The notes beneath the pieces are model-generated. The model was given only the letters and a program-made list of their open reading frames with translations. It searched no databases and was not told the DNA's origin. 64,000 nt of DNA from an uncultured Kiritimatiellota bacterium (GTDB taxonomy: Bacteria > Verrucomicrobiota > Kiritimatiellia > RFP12 > DVOR01), in assembly GCA_944389565.1 (NCBI GenBank), contig CALXMV010000006.1, positions 1 through 64,000 of the forward strand, read 5' to 3'. Of this stretch, positions 49,401 through 56,467 are shown one piece after another. A program made the position numbers and the translations under genes. The stretch's first letter is position 1. Every line of letters begins with the position of its first letter.

Positions 49401-50175
49401 CCCCCACGTTGCGCACCCACACGTCGCCGGCCACCGTGCCGGTCACGTAATCGTCGGCCAGGCCCGGGCGCACCCACACGTCGCGGATCTGCACGGCCGG
49501 CGTCGAGAAGAGCCGCACGTCGCGGAAGATGCCCGCCAGGCGCCAGAAATCCTGATCCTCCAGATACGAGCCGTCGGACCAACGGTAGACCTCCACCGAG
49601 ATCGTGTTCTCCCCCGGCCGGAGCGCCGCCGTGATGTCGTACTCGCCCGCCGTGAAGGAATCCTCGCCGTAGCCGACGTACGTGTCGTTCACCCACACGT
49701 AATAGGCCGACTCCACCCCGTCGAAGCGCACGTACACCTTCCCCTTGTCGAACCCCTCGGGCAACGTGAAGGTCCGCTTGTAACTCCCCACCGACGGCCG
49801 CTCCGTGAACGACGTCCAATCCCGCGGCGGCTCCGACGTCACCCGCGGCGGGTCGATCCGGAAGGGATAGATCTCGTTCGAGTAGACCGGCGTGCCGTAA
49901 CCCGCCATCTGCCAGCTCAGCGGCACGTCGATCGTCGCCCACCCCGACACGTCAAACGACGACTTCCAGAAATCCTTCGGCCGCTCCGCCGGCTTGTTCG
50001 CGAAATGGAAGCGCCACTTCCCGTTCAGCGACAACACGCTCCCCTCCGCCGTCGGCAGCAACGCCGCCCGCGCCGGCTCCCGGTTCACCTGGAAGACCGT
50101 CTCGTCCTCCCACTCCGGCGCCGCGACCGCCAAGCCCGCCATCAACACGGGCACCATGCACGTCTGCCATCTCAT
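46441..50175 (-). CDS. GH2 beta-galactosidase with C-terminal F5/8-type C (discoidin-like) domain
   Basis: 1244 aa. A signal peptide (MRWQTCMVPVLMAGLAVAA) precedes the GH2 sugar-binding domain (LNGKWRFHFANKP, DVPLSWQMAGYGTPVYSN), the Ig-like domain and the TIM barrel: MWSLGNETGPG holds the acid/base Glu and YVHVEYAHSMGN the nucleophile Glu. The small-chain beta-gal domain follows (LGFELALNKGLDTVHYDAYG). The last ~150 residues (ANIFDGNPKTYWHTDWRN, KCKIELSADNKTW) form a carbohydrate-binding discoidin-like domain. It is exported and probably attacks beta-galactosides in host or plant glycans. GGAAGGAGT precedes ATG 50175. Confidence 0.95.
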   Translation of the reverse strand: MRWQTCMVPVLMAGLAVAAPEWEDETVFQVNREPARAALLPTAEGSVLSLNGKWRFHFANKPAERPKDFWKSSFDVSGWATIDVPLSWQMAGYGTPVYSNEIYPFRIDPPRVTSEPPRDWTSFTERPSVGSYKRTFTLPEGFDKGKVYVRFDGVESAYYVWVNDTYVGYGEDSFTAGEYDITAALRPGENTISVEVYRWSDGSYLEDQDFWRLAGIFRDVRLFSTPAVQIRDVWVRPGLADDYVTGTVAGDVWVRNVGAEPAAATTVSVKIGKVYDATLQVPALAPGQEARLELPAGTVPEVLRWTAETPNLYDVAVALPNGDARALKVGFRRIEVGKQGELLVNGVSTKLWGVNRHEMDPDRGRYMTQEKMEADALWLKKGNFNAVRTAHYPNDPRWYEICDRLGIYVMDEANIEAHQIRGTRWCLNDKPSWHAAYAFRVQNMFQRDKNHASIIMWSLGNETGPGKNLADQGDWLKRNDPSRLVHYCDFPHNSPHNDMDSSMYRPHDQLRALAQRNTHRPYVHVEYAHSMGNACGMFDEYIKIYEQYPRMIGGFVWDFIDQGLRATKDEKTGKFRLEPFTGKSLAFGGLFGDKPNFGDFCDNGVITAEHKPKGQFWAIKHAQQPFGFAWDAAKNVLTVTSKFFHKTASGYVLFNAQGKPLAQIPDLRPGASAEIPLVVATRPGEDFPVFVAPAEGTDPKAIVTDCVAWFAVPSAEAHRKHPKAGKLPALRMNVAQTPDGALQVTGVGVSGTALTFRDGVLAQVRYNGKELLAEPPRFTMYRARINNDRYIKDSATWRSLMDQGNRCLSMEWRKIDGEQEAIQIVSEMETQGGNVPYRYTLVWTVLMNTVTCEGAFYPQSPEEIIPRLGFELALNKGLDTVHYDAYGPFENYVDRKSHTWRGRFSAKVADFFMPYPETQEYGNRQEARWLFLEDGEDSVCFFPPVWGKTFNFSVNQWDARTLFKATLPSLLPEPDKTWVHLDYAQTGLGNGSCGPRPWPEHLVYNKPFLFGFAMRFGSKPFKPSPFRSTAGLALITRDGKNLVTVTPERPGAKVEVAIDDGAYKPYDKPFRLDSGTVKVRVLPDDDRLPTPVLARTFTKEVVRAAWKVLAVSSEEPGEGNVANIFDGNPKTYWHTDWRNVHPDYPHGFTLDLGEEQEILGVRMLPRTDELNGLIGKCKIELSADNKTWTTVFDGDTGWNARNRTWRDIDCKSPVKARYLRLTALAPAIKGHIWATLSELTLKVR

Positions 50176-50318
50176 GAGCGCATACTCCTTCCGTTCTAAT
50201 TAGACTGTCACCACTCTACCACATCCACTCCCTCCCCCGCAACCTCCCCCTACCCCGACCGCATACGCCCGAACGCACCCCCTCCCGCCCGGGAAAACAC
50301 CCCATCCGCAAATAAGGC

Positions 50319-50347
50319 TTGCCCCCCCCCCTGTATTTTGATATTTT
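50319..50347 (+). promoter_or_regulatory. PEP-CTERM gene promoter with C10 tract in the spacer
   Basis: TTGCCC (50319-50324), 17-bp spacer, TATTTT (50342-50347). A run of ten C (50322-50331) spans the end of the -35 and most of the spacer, so a length change would alter promoter geometry. The other ~120 bp up to the GH2 start show no gene. Confidence 0.5.
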
Positions 50348-50397
50348 ACGTGACATCCCTTGGGAAGTCCCTCGGGCAAAACGATAGGAGCAAACGC

Positions 50398-51033
50398 ATG
50401 ACCAAACCCCTGCTTTCCCTCGCCGCCGCCCTCCTCGCGGGCCTCGCCGGCGCCGTCACCGTCGACTGGACGCCCGCCTCCGGCGCGCAAACCAACCTCC
50501 TCGGTGGTTTCGACCCCGACGTCACCATCACCCTCTCCGTCACCTACACCATCACCGAATCCCCCAACACAACCGGGCCGAACGGCAACCTCTTCGCCAT
50601 CTCCTGGGGCGCGGGGAACCCGGCCGATGCCACAGCGGACTCGTTGATCGTCCGCAACATCACTGCGCACGACGGCCCCAACGCCGTAATCAACGCCACC
50701 TCAAGCCGCGGCTCCGAGCCTGATGCCTATTATCGCAACGTTATCGCGGGTGCCTTCGACACGACGAACGGCGGCCAGCACACCCTCACCTTCACGCTCG
50801 ACCTCGGGGACTCCCCCGCGATTTCCGTGACGTTGGACGGTGGCGACGCCCAGACCCTGACCCTGCCCAACAACTCCCTTGACCCCGAGTCCCTCAAACT
50901 CTGGACCTACAATCAGTCCTGGGGCTCGGTCAGCTCTGTCTCCGTGGACTACTGGGCGGTGCCGGAGCCGACGGCCCTGGCCCTGCTGGCCCTCGGCGTC
51001 GCCGGCCTGGCCCTCCGCCGCAAGACCGCCTGA
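50398..51033 (+). CDS. PEP-CTERM sorting-domain protein
   Basis: 211 aa. A signal peptide (MTKPLLSLAAALLAGLAGA) is followed by a Thr/Asn/Ser-rich, strand-rich exported domain (TITLSVTYTITESPNTTGP and HTLTFTLDLGD). The C-terminus VPEPTALALLALGVAGLALR plus a short basic tail is a classical PEP-CTERM signal, processed by exosortase in bacteria that make exopolysaccharide. Exosortase is not in the window. GATAGGAG precedes ATG 50398. Likely a surface or matrix protein of unknown role; homology of the main domain is not recognised. Confidence 0.88.
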   Translation: MTKPLLSLAAALLAGLAGAVTVDWTPASGAQTNLLGGFDPDVTITLSVTYTITESPNTTGPNGNLFAISWGAGNPADATADSLIVRNITAHDGPNAVINATSSRGSEPDAYYRNVIAGAFDTTNGGQHTLTFTLDLGDSPAISVTLDGGDAQTLTLPNNSLDPESLKLWTYNQSWGSVSSVSVDYWAVPEPTALALLALGVAGLALRRKTA

Positions 51034-51062
51034 CCCCCCGCCCCCAAAACCTTGCCAAACGA

Positions 51063-51090
51063 GCCGCGCGGATCCCCGCGCGGCCTTTTT
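51063..51090 (+). terminator. PEP-CTERM gene terminator
   Basis: GCCGCGCGG / CCGCGCGGC stem, ATCC loop, then C and five T. Confidence 0.9.
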
Positions 51091-51106
51091 CATCCCCAAA
51101 ATCCCC

Positions 51107-51185
51107 AAACCCTAAAGGGTCCGACCCGAAAGTCGGGAGGGTTTGACCCGAAACCCTAAAGGGTCTGACCCGAAAGTCGGGAGGG
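51107..51185. repeat. Tandem 44-bp intergenic repeat
   Basis: Two copies starting at 51107 and 51151 share AAACCCTAAAGGGTC, one variable base, then GACCCGAAAGTCGGGAGGG. The inner words are palindromic and recur in degenerate form at 27946-28020. From 51186 to 51335 I see no gene, only small hairpins (for example GCGCGCC/GGCGCGT near 51320) that may end the antitoxin transcript. Confidence 0.75.
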
Positions 51186-51335
51186 GGAACCGCCGATTGC
51201 GCGGATTGAGGCGGATTAGGGGCGGGCTACCGCCCGCAGAACTGCCAGGGGATTGGAAACACGTAGACGCGGCCTTGCCCGTCGCCCCAGAGGGGCGTAC
51301 CAATCAGCCAATCAGCGACGCGCCGAAGGCGCGCC

Positions 51336-51650
51336 TCACAGCTGGCGGAGCGTCAGCTCGACGGTCTTGCCGCAGGCGGCGAGGTAGCGGAAGAGGTTGA
51401 CCACCGTGACGCGCCCGCGGAGCATCCGCGAGACGTTGGACTGCGCCACGCCCATGCGCTCGGCCACCTGCGCCTGCGTGAGCCCCGCCTCCTCGCGCGC
51501 CTTGGCCATCGCCGCGGCCACGGCGTTCTCGGCGGCCACCTCGGCGCGTGCCTGCTCGCGATAGGGGCTCGCCTCGAAGCGGGCGAACAGCGCCTGCGCG
51601 CGCGCCTCGCCCTCTTTGCTCAGCTCCTCATAGCTCTTTTTTGCCTTCAT
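51336..51650 (-). CDS. XRE-type antitoxin (HigA-like)
   Basis: 104 aa. After a helical N-terminal region (YEELSKEGEARAQALFARFE) comes a helix-turn-helix of the Cro/CI type: AREEAGLTQAQVAERMGVAQ then SNVSRMLRG. It likely binds the promoter of the pair and neutralises the toxin encoded just upstream; ATG 51650 overlaps the toxin stop (ATGA). Confidence 0.85.
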   Translation of the reverse strand: MKAKKSYEELSKEGEARAQALFARFEASPYREQARAEVAAENAVAAAMAKAREEAGLTQAQVAERMGVAQSNVSRMLRGRVTVVNLFRYLAACGKTVELTLRQL

Positions 51651-51967
51651 AATCCCAGCTCCTTCCTGATCTTGAGCGCCTTGCGGATCTCCGCCGGCGG
51701 CGTCTTCTGCGTCTTCTTCACAAACCCGGAGAGCAACCACACGTCGTCGCCCTTGGCGTAAGCGTAAAAGACGCGGATCTGCTCGCCGTCCTTCACACGG
51801 ATCTCGAAGAGGTTCTCCCGCCCCTCCACCTTCTCGGCGTAGGGCGCGTAGAGGAAACCTTGATTCTGGAGGAGTTCCACGCTCGCCATCACCTTACCGA
51901 AGGCGCTGGGGCGCAACTCGTCCACGAATGCCTGCGCCTGGGCAGAAAAGAGAATCCGTTTCTTCAT
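51647..51967 (-). CDS. RelE/HigB-family toxin (Gp49-like)
   Basis: 106 aa. FSAQAQAFVDEL, NQGFLYAPYAEKVEGRENLF, EIRVKDGEQIRVFYAYAKGD and LLSGFVKKTQKTPPAEIRKA follow the phage-derived Gp49/HigB family, ribosome-dependent mRNA endonucleases. Toxin-first gene order is typical of higBA. ATG 51967 lies 7 nt after a TATATT box, so the mRNA should be leaderless; the frame upstream is open but lies across the promoter. Confidence 0.87.
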   Translation of the reverse strand: MKKRILFSAQAQAFVDELRPSAFGKVMASVELLQNQGFLYAPYAEKVEGRENLFEIRVKDGEQIRVFYAYAKGDDVWLLSGFVKKTQKTPPAEIRKALKIRKELGL

Positions 51968-51974
51968 GGCACGA

Positions 51975-52003
51975 AATATACCAAAAAGCGCATAATCGCG
52001 CAA
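51975..52003 (-). promoter_or_regulatory. Promoter of the toxin-antitoxin pair
   Basis: On the minus strand: TTGCGC (52003-51998), 17-bp spacer ending in TGG, TATATT (51980-51975), 7 nt, ATG. The antitoxin probably represses here. Confidence 0.65.
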
Positions 52004-52090
52004 CCCTTGGATCCGCGTCCGGCTTCCCGCGTCGGCGAGGGGTGATGGGCGAGGACGGGCGGTTTTTCCCTTCCATGCGGGGCGGGCTTG

Positions 52091-52099
52091 TGCTATCAT
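52091..52099 (+). promoter_or_regulatory. Extended -10 promoter before the structured leader
   Basis: TGC-TATCAT; predicted start near 52106. Confidence 0.6.
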
Positions 52100-52105
52100 G
52101 GGGAC

Positions 52106-52231
52106 ACTTCGCGGGGGAGCCGCGAACAAACTTGCGCTTTGCGCAAACAATGTTGCCTTTGTCGAATCTGCGAAACTTCAACTGCCGGCAACGTGTTTGG
52201 CGGGGCGCGCCGTTTTGGCGCGCCTTCTTTT
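52106..52231 (+). ncRNA. Candidate small RNA or attenuator leader
   Basis: Downstream of a promoter come four stems in ~125 nt: TTCGCGG/CCGCGAA (52108-52126), TTGCGC/GCGCAA (52132-52146), GTTGCC/GGCAAC (52152-52192) and a terminator, GGCGCGCC-GTTTT-GGCGCGCC followed by TTCTTTT (52204-52231). No coding frame fits. Either a free small RNA of about 125 nt or a leader that ends early and controls the acyltransferase 65 nt further on. No match to a riboswitch class I know. Confidence 0.5.
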
Positions 52232-52295
52232 CACGTATCGGCAGTGGGCTTTCGCAGAGCCTGACAAGGGTACGCGGAGGAAGGTGCGCCTTATC

Positions 52296-53375
52296 ATGCA
52301 AACGACCGTCAGCCCTGCGACCAGCGGGAAATTGGCCAACCTTGGGTTTCTGTGCGCGTGTCTTGTGGTGACCATCCATGTGCCGCGCCTGGCGTCGGCC
52401 GAGGGGGTGGCGGCGTGGTGCCATGCGTTGCTCCCGAACGGGCTGGCGCGAGTGGGGGTGCCGTTTTTCTTCGTCGCGGCGGGATTCTTCCTCGCCGGGC
52501 ACGTGGGGGAGCGGGGGTGGTGGGCACGGGAGGTCGGGAAACGGGTGCGCTCGCTGCTGGTCCCCTATCTGATCTGGCCGGCGGCCTTCCTTGTGCTGTC
52601 GTTCGCGATCACGCTCGCGGCGAATGCCGTGGCCGGGGCGGCGTGGTCGCGGGGTTTCCCGCAGAGCGTGTCGGCGTGGTGCGTCAGGCTGGGGTGGTCG
52701 CTCACCGAGGGGCCGAGCCTCTACACCTTCTGGTTCGTGCGCACGCTGATGCTGTTCGTCCTGGCCTCGCCGCTTTTGGCCTGGCCGATCCGTCTGGGGC
52801 GTCGGTGGGGTGGGCTGTGGGTGCTCGCGTGGTGGCTGGTGTATGGGCTGAGCCACCCGTGGCCGGCCGAGGGCCCGCTGGAGGGCGGCGGGGTATGGCC
52901 GATGGCCTTCCCGCTTTCGCGGGAGGGGCTCGCCTATTTCACCCTGGGGCTCTGGCTCCGCCGTTTCCCGATCCGGCTCCGTCTGCCGCGGGGCGTGGCC
53001 TGGGGGCTCCTCGGCGGCGCGATGGGGCTCTTCGCGCTGACGCATTGGGCCATGCTGCGGGAATGCGCGTGGTATGCCTATCCGCGCTGGATGGGACTCC
53101 CGCTCGCATTGGCCGCGCTGTGGCGGCTCATCCCCGCGACGCCGTGGCCGCGGGAGCTGACGAGCCTCGCGTTCCCGCTGTATGTGACGCACCCGTTCAT
53201 CGCCCATCCGCTCGTGACGCTGACCTGGTGCTTCCCGTGGGCCGTCTGGCTCGGCACGACGACGCTCGGGCTCGCCGTCGGCATCGCCGTCACGCTCGCC
53301 TCAAGCCTCGCGCTGACGGCTTGGGCGCGGAGACGTTTCCCGCGGCTTGCGGCGGTCGTCTTCGGGGGCCGGTGA
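52296..53375 (+). CDS. Acyltransferase-3 family membrane protein
   Basis: 359 aa with about ten hydrophobic helices. The N-terminal CLVVTIHVPR carries the family His, and VPFFFVAAGFFLAG and FWFVRTLMLF followed by LASPLL are typical of OafA/WecH-type O-acyltransferases; the final third has YVTHPFI. It probably acetylates a surface glycan in the cytoplasmic membrane. ATG 52296 is preceded by GGAGGAAGG; the frame is open further upstream but that part covers the structured leader. Confidence 0.85.
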   Translation: MQTTVSPATSGKLANLGFLCACLVVTIHVPRLASAEGVAAWCHALLPNGLARVGVPFFFVAAGFFLAGHVGERGWWAREVGKRVRSLLVPYLIWPAAFLVLSFAITLAANAVAGAAWSRGFPQSVSAWCVRLGWSLTEGPSLYTFWFVRTLMLFVLASPLLAWPIRLGRRWGGLWVLAWWLVYGLSHPWPAEGPLEGGGVWPMAFPLSREGLAYFTLGLWLRRFPIRLRLPRGVAWGLLGGAMGLFALTHWAMLRECAWYAYPRWMGLPLALAALWRLIPATPWPRELTSLAFPLYVTHPFIAHPLVTLTWCFPWAVWLGTTTLGLAVGIAVTLASSLALTAWARRRFPRLAAVVFGGR

Positions 53376-53383
53376 GGGGCGGG

Positions 53384-54082
53384 TCACTCCTTGGGCAAGC
53401 GGAGCTTGGGGTGGCGGATGTGCCAGCGTTGGCGGGCAGGGATGGCGTGGGCCTCGGGCAGGCGGAACTTGAAGCGCATGGCGATGAGGCGGATGAGGAG
53501 CGTGGCCGCGGAGACGGCCAGGAAGCGCCCGAAGTAATCGACGCCGGGGGCCCAGCGGGCCAGGAAGACGAAGAGGAAGCCGCCGATGAGCGCGGCGGTG
53601 GCGTAGAAGTCGCTCCGCAGGACGGCCGGGATGCGCATGGCCAGGACGTCGCGGATGACGCCGCCGCCGACGGCCGTCATCACGCCGCAGAGCACCACGG
53701 CCACCCATTCGCACCCGTAGAGGAAGGCCTTCTCGCAGCCGATGGCCGTGAAGACGCCCAGGCCAAGGGCGTCGAGCACGGGGATGACGTTCCACCGGTC
53801 GCCGAGGCGGGGGGCGACGTAGAAGGAGATGGCGCCGACGGCCGCGCAGATGATCAGGTAGCGGCCGTCCTGGAAGGCGGCGACGGGCGTCGCCCCGATG
53901 AGGGCGTCGCGCGTGATGCCGCCGCCCACGCCCACCGCGCACGCCAGCACCACCACCCCCAGGAAGTCCAGCCGGCTCCGCCACCCGCGCAACGCGCCCG
54001 TCACGGCGAAAACCGCCGTGCCGAACAGGTCGAGCGCCAGGATGATGCCGTCGCGGTGGACGTCGAGAAAGCCGAGCTCCAT
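53384..54082 (-). CDS. TRIC-like cation channel family membrane protein (UPF0126/YicG-like)
   Basis: 232 aa with seven hydrophobic helices in two similar halves, each with the family's glycine-rich turn: GVGGGITRDALIG and AVGGGVIRDVLAM. DLFGTAVFAVTGALRG is the conserved start. Bacterial members form trimeric K+-permeable or similar channels, or transport small amino acids; the exact substrate is unsettled. GGAGGCACCC precedes ATG 54082. Convergent with the acyltransferase (8 bp). Confidence 0.87.
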   Translation of the reverse strand: MELGFLDVHRDGIILALDLFGTAVFAVTGALRGWRSRLDFLGVVVLACAVGVGGGITRDALIGATPVAAFQDGRYLIICAAVGAISFYVAPRLGDRWNVIPVLDALGLGVFTAIGCEKAFLYGCEWVAVVLCGVMTAVGGGVIRDVLAMRIPAVLRSDFYATAALIGGFLFVFLARWAPGVDYFGRFLAVSAATLLIRLIAMRFKFRLPEAHAIPARQRWHIRHPKLRLPKE

Positions 54083-54121
54083 GGGTGCCTCCGAGGGGGA
54101 CGCTTGCGAAACGATGGGGTT

Positions 54122-54130
54122 ATTGTAGCA
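54122..54130 (-). promoter_or_regulatory. Extended -10 promoter of the TRIC-like gene
   Basis: TGC-TACAAT on the minus strand, about 40 nt before ATG 54082. Confidence 0.65.
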
Positions 54131-54137
54131 CTTTTGC

Positions 54138-54166
54138 TTGACGAACGGGGGGCGGTGTGGTATCCT
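54138..54166 (+). promoter_or_regulatory. rpmE promoter
   Basis: TTGACG (54138-54143), 17-bp spacer ending in TGG, TATCCT (54161-54166). One of few promoters here with a good -35. Confidence 0.75.
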
Positions 54167-54204
54167 TCTGCAACTTTTTTCGACTTGAAAGGCTTGGACG
54201 AACC

Positions 54205-54408
54205 ATGAAGAAAGACATCCATCCGAAGTACGAGGACGCGACGATCACGTGCGCGTGCGGCAACGTCATCCACACCCGCTCCACGGTCAAGGCGATGACC
54301 TGCAACGTCTGCTCGGCGTGCCACCCCTATTACACGGGCAAGAAGACCGTGATGGACACCGAAGGCCGCATCGACAAGTTCATGCAGCGCTACGGCAAGA
54401 AGCACTGA
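54205..54408 (+). CDS. rpmE: 50S ribosomal protein L31 (zinc-binding type)
   Basis: 67 aa. KKDIHPKY at the start, then [25 protein letters not shown] and RYGKK. The cysteine pairs mark the C+ (zinc) form of L31. GAAAGG precedes ATG 54205. It is followed by prfA after 72 bp, the usual L31-RF1 order in many bacteria. Confidence 0.95.
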   Translation: MKKDIHPKYEDATITCACGNVIHTRSTVKAMTCNVCSACHPYYTGKKTVMDTEGRIDKFMQRYGKKH

Positions 54409-54480
54409 GGGACCGCCCGCATCACGCGTCGAAACCGGCCAGGCGCCACGCGCCCGCCGGTTTCCGCGTCTTAGGCGCCG

Positions 54481-55563
54481 ATGACGCTCCCCAGCCGCGA
54501 AACCCTTGACGAGGCGCTCGCCGCGTTGCCCCAGGCCGAGGCGGCGCTGGCCGACCCGGCGCTCGCCGCCGACCCGCAACGCCGCCGCGAGGCGCTCCGC
54601 CGCCACACGCGTCTCTCGCGCATGGCCGCGGCCATCCGTGCGCTCCGGGCGCTGGAGGCGGAGGCCGAGGCGGCGCGCGCCCTGCTGGGCGACCCGGAGA
54701 TGGGCGCCCTGGCGCAGGAGGAGGTGGCGCGGCTGGAGGCCGCCCGCCCCGCCGCGGAGGAGCGGCTCCTGCGCGCCTTCCTGCCCGAGGACCCGCTGGA
54801 CGAGCGCGACGCGATGGTCGAGATCCGCGCCGGGGCGGGCGGGGAGGAGGCGGCGCTTTTCGCGGGGGATCTCTTCCGGATGTACGCGCGCTGGTGCGAG
54901 GCGCACGGTTACGCCATGGGCGTGGTCGACGCGTCGCCCTCGGAGCTGGGCGGGTACAAGGAGGTGGTCTTCTCCGTGGGGCGCGGGCCGCGGCCCTACG
55001 GGCGTCTGCGCTTCGAGAGCGGCGGGCACCGCGTCCAGCGGATCCCCGTCACCGAGGCGCAGGGGCGCATCCACACCTCCGCCGCCACGGTGGTGGTGTT
55101 GCCGGCGGCCGACGCCGAGGACGACCTGCCCCTGCCGGAGAGCGACCTGCGCGTGGACATCTTCTGCGCGGGGGGGCATGGCGGCCAGGGCGTGAACACC
55201 ACCTATTCCGCCGTGCGGGTCACCCACCTGCCCACGGGGCTCGTGGCGCAGTGCCAGGACGAGCGCAGCCAGCACCGCAACAAGGAGAAGGCCCTGGCCG
55301 TGCTCAGGGCGCGCATCCTCGACGCCCGCCGCCGCGAGGCCGAGGCCGCCGCCGGCGCCACGCGCCTCTCCCTGCGCGGCAGCGGCGACCGTTCCCAGCG
55401 GATCCGCACGTACAACTTCCCGCAAAACCGCCTCACCGACCACCGCATCGGCCTCACGCTCCACAGCCTCGACCGCGTGATGGAGGGCGAGCTCGACCCC
55501 GTGCTCGACCGCCTGGAGGCGGCGGATCTGGCGGAGCGCCTCGGCGCCGCGATCGGAGACTGA
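54481..55563 (+). CDS. prfA: Peptide chain release factor 1
   Basis: 360 aa, normal RF1 length. EIRAGAGGEEAALFAGDLF opens the core domain. The codon-reading PxT motif is RIPVTEAQGRIHTSAA. The GGQ motif is AGGHGGQGVNTTYSAVR; the residue after GGQ is Gly where His is usual, and TYSA replaces TDSA. CQDERSQHRNKEKAL follows. RF1 releases proteins at UAA/UAG. The start at 54481 has no strong Shine-Dalgarno sequence. A prmC/hemK methylase, often next, is absent; the TerB/J-domain gene follows after 1 bp. Confidence 0.95.
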   Translation: MTLPSRETLDEALAALPQAEAALADPALAADPQRRREALRRHTRLSRMAAAIRALRALEAEAEAARALLGDPEMGALAQEEVARLEAARPAAEERLLRAFLPEDPLDERDAMVEIRAGAGGEEAALFAGDLFRMYARWCEAHGYAMGVVDASPSELGGYKEVVFSVGRGPRPYGRLRFESGGHRVQRIPVTEAQGRIHTSAATVVVLPAADAEDDLPLPESDLRVDIFCAGGHGGQGVNTTYSAVRVTHLPTGLVAQCQDERSQHRNKEKALAVLRARILDARRREAEAAAGATRLSLRGSGDRSQRIRTYNFPQNRLTDHRIGLTLHSLDRVMEGELDPVLDRLEAADLAERLGAAIGD

Positions 55564-55564
55564 C

Positions 55565-56368
55565 ATGGGTTGCATCGGCAGCGTCCTCCAATTCATCTTC
55601 CTGCTCTGGGTCATCGAGCTCGCCTGGCGGTATCTCGTCCGCCCGCTCTTCGGGCAAGGAGGCGGGGGCGGCAACGCGTCCGGGGGGGCCTCGCCGGGGG
55701 GCGACGCGACGCGGCGCCGTTTCCTCGCCCTGCTCATGCCCCTGCTCGCCAAGATCGCCAAGGCCGACGGCCGCGTCAGCGAGCGCGAGATCTCCGGCGT
55801 GGAGAGCATCTTCCGCGAGCTCGGCCTCTCCCCCGAGGAGCGCCGCTACGCCGCGGAGGTCTTCTCGCGGAGCAAAGACAACCTGGAGGATTTCGACGCG
55901 GACGCGCAGACCTTCGCGCGGACGTACGGGAACTTCGAGCTGCGCGTCGTCACCTTCCAATACATGGTGCGCGTGGCCTGCGCCGACGGGTCGCTCTCGG
56001 CGCGTGAGCGGGAGATGCTCACGCGCGCCGTGCTGCACTTCCGCATCCCCGCCAGCCTCGCCCGGCAGATCGTCGAGGCCATCGCGGGGGGCGGCTCCTT
56101 CCGCCGTTCCGCCTGGGAGGGCGGCGGCGCGGGAGGCCGGCGGACGCCCCCGCCCCAGCCCGACGCCCCCTCGCGCGAGGAGGATCTCGCCCTCCTCGGG
56201 CTCGCGCCCGGCGCCTCGGACAACGACATCCGCAAGGCCTACCGCCGGAAGGCGAAGGAGCTCCACCCCGACCGCCTCCAGGCGCAGGGGCTCCCCGAGG
56301 CCATGCTCCGCCAGGCCTCCGAGCGCATGGCCGCCATCAACGCCGCCTACGCCCGGCTCATCAGGTGA
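55565..56368 (+). CDS. DjlA-like protein: membrane anchor, TerB domain, J domain
   Basis: 267 aa. An N-terminal helix (SVLQFIFLLWVIELAWRYLV) probably anchors it, then a Gly-rich linker, a TerB-like helical domain (LLAKIAKADGRVSEREISGV, VACADGSLSAREREM) at ~50-170, a Pro/Gly linker, and a C-terminal J domain with the HPD motif in RRKAKELHPDRLQ. This is the DjlA layout: a membrane co-chaperone recruiting DnaK. One base after the prfA stop. Confidence 0.87.
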   Translation: MGCIGSVLQFIFLLWVIELAWRYLVRPLFGQGGGGGNASGGASPGGDATRRRFLALLMPLLAKIAKADGRVSEREISGVESIFRELGLSPEERRYAAEVFSRSKDNLEDFDADAQTFARTYGNFELRVVTFQYMVRVACADGSLSAREREMLTRAVLHFRIPASLARQIVEAIAGGGSFRRSAWEGGGAGGRRTPPPQPDAPSREEDLALLGLAPGASDNDIRKAYRRKAKELHPDRLQAQGLPEAMLRQASERMAAINAAYARLIR

Positions 56369-56404
56369 GCCTGCGTACAGCCGTACGCAACGGCCCGCGC
56401 GGGG

Positions 56405-56434
56405 TTGCGCGTGGGGGGCGTTTCGCGCTATACT
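56405..56434 (+). promoter_or_regulatory. Promoter of the TRAP-kduDI operon
   Basis: TTGCGC (56405-56410), 18-bp spacer, TATACT (56429-56434); here the -10 lacks the TG extension. Leader about 30 nt. Confidence 0.55.
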
Positions 56435-56467
56435 GAAATCTCAACCTTCGGAAAGGGAGATTCGCGC

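Noticed and set aside
55141-55200. G7 run in prfA as a slippage site
   Set aside because: The run encodes conserved Gly codons of the GGQ region, the frame is intact, and the length is ordinary for this base composition. The same applies to a G7 run at about 55682.
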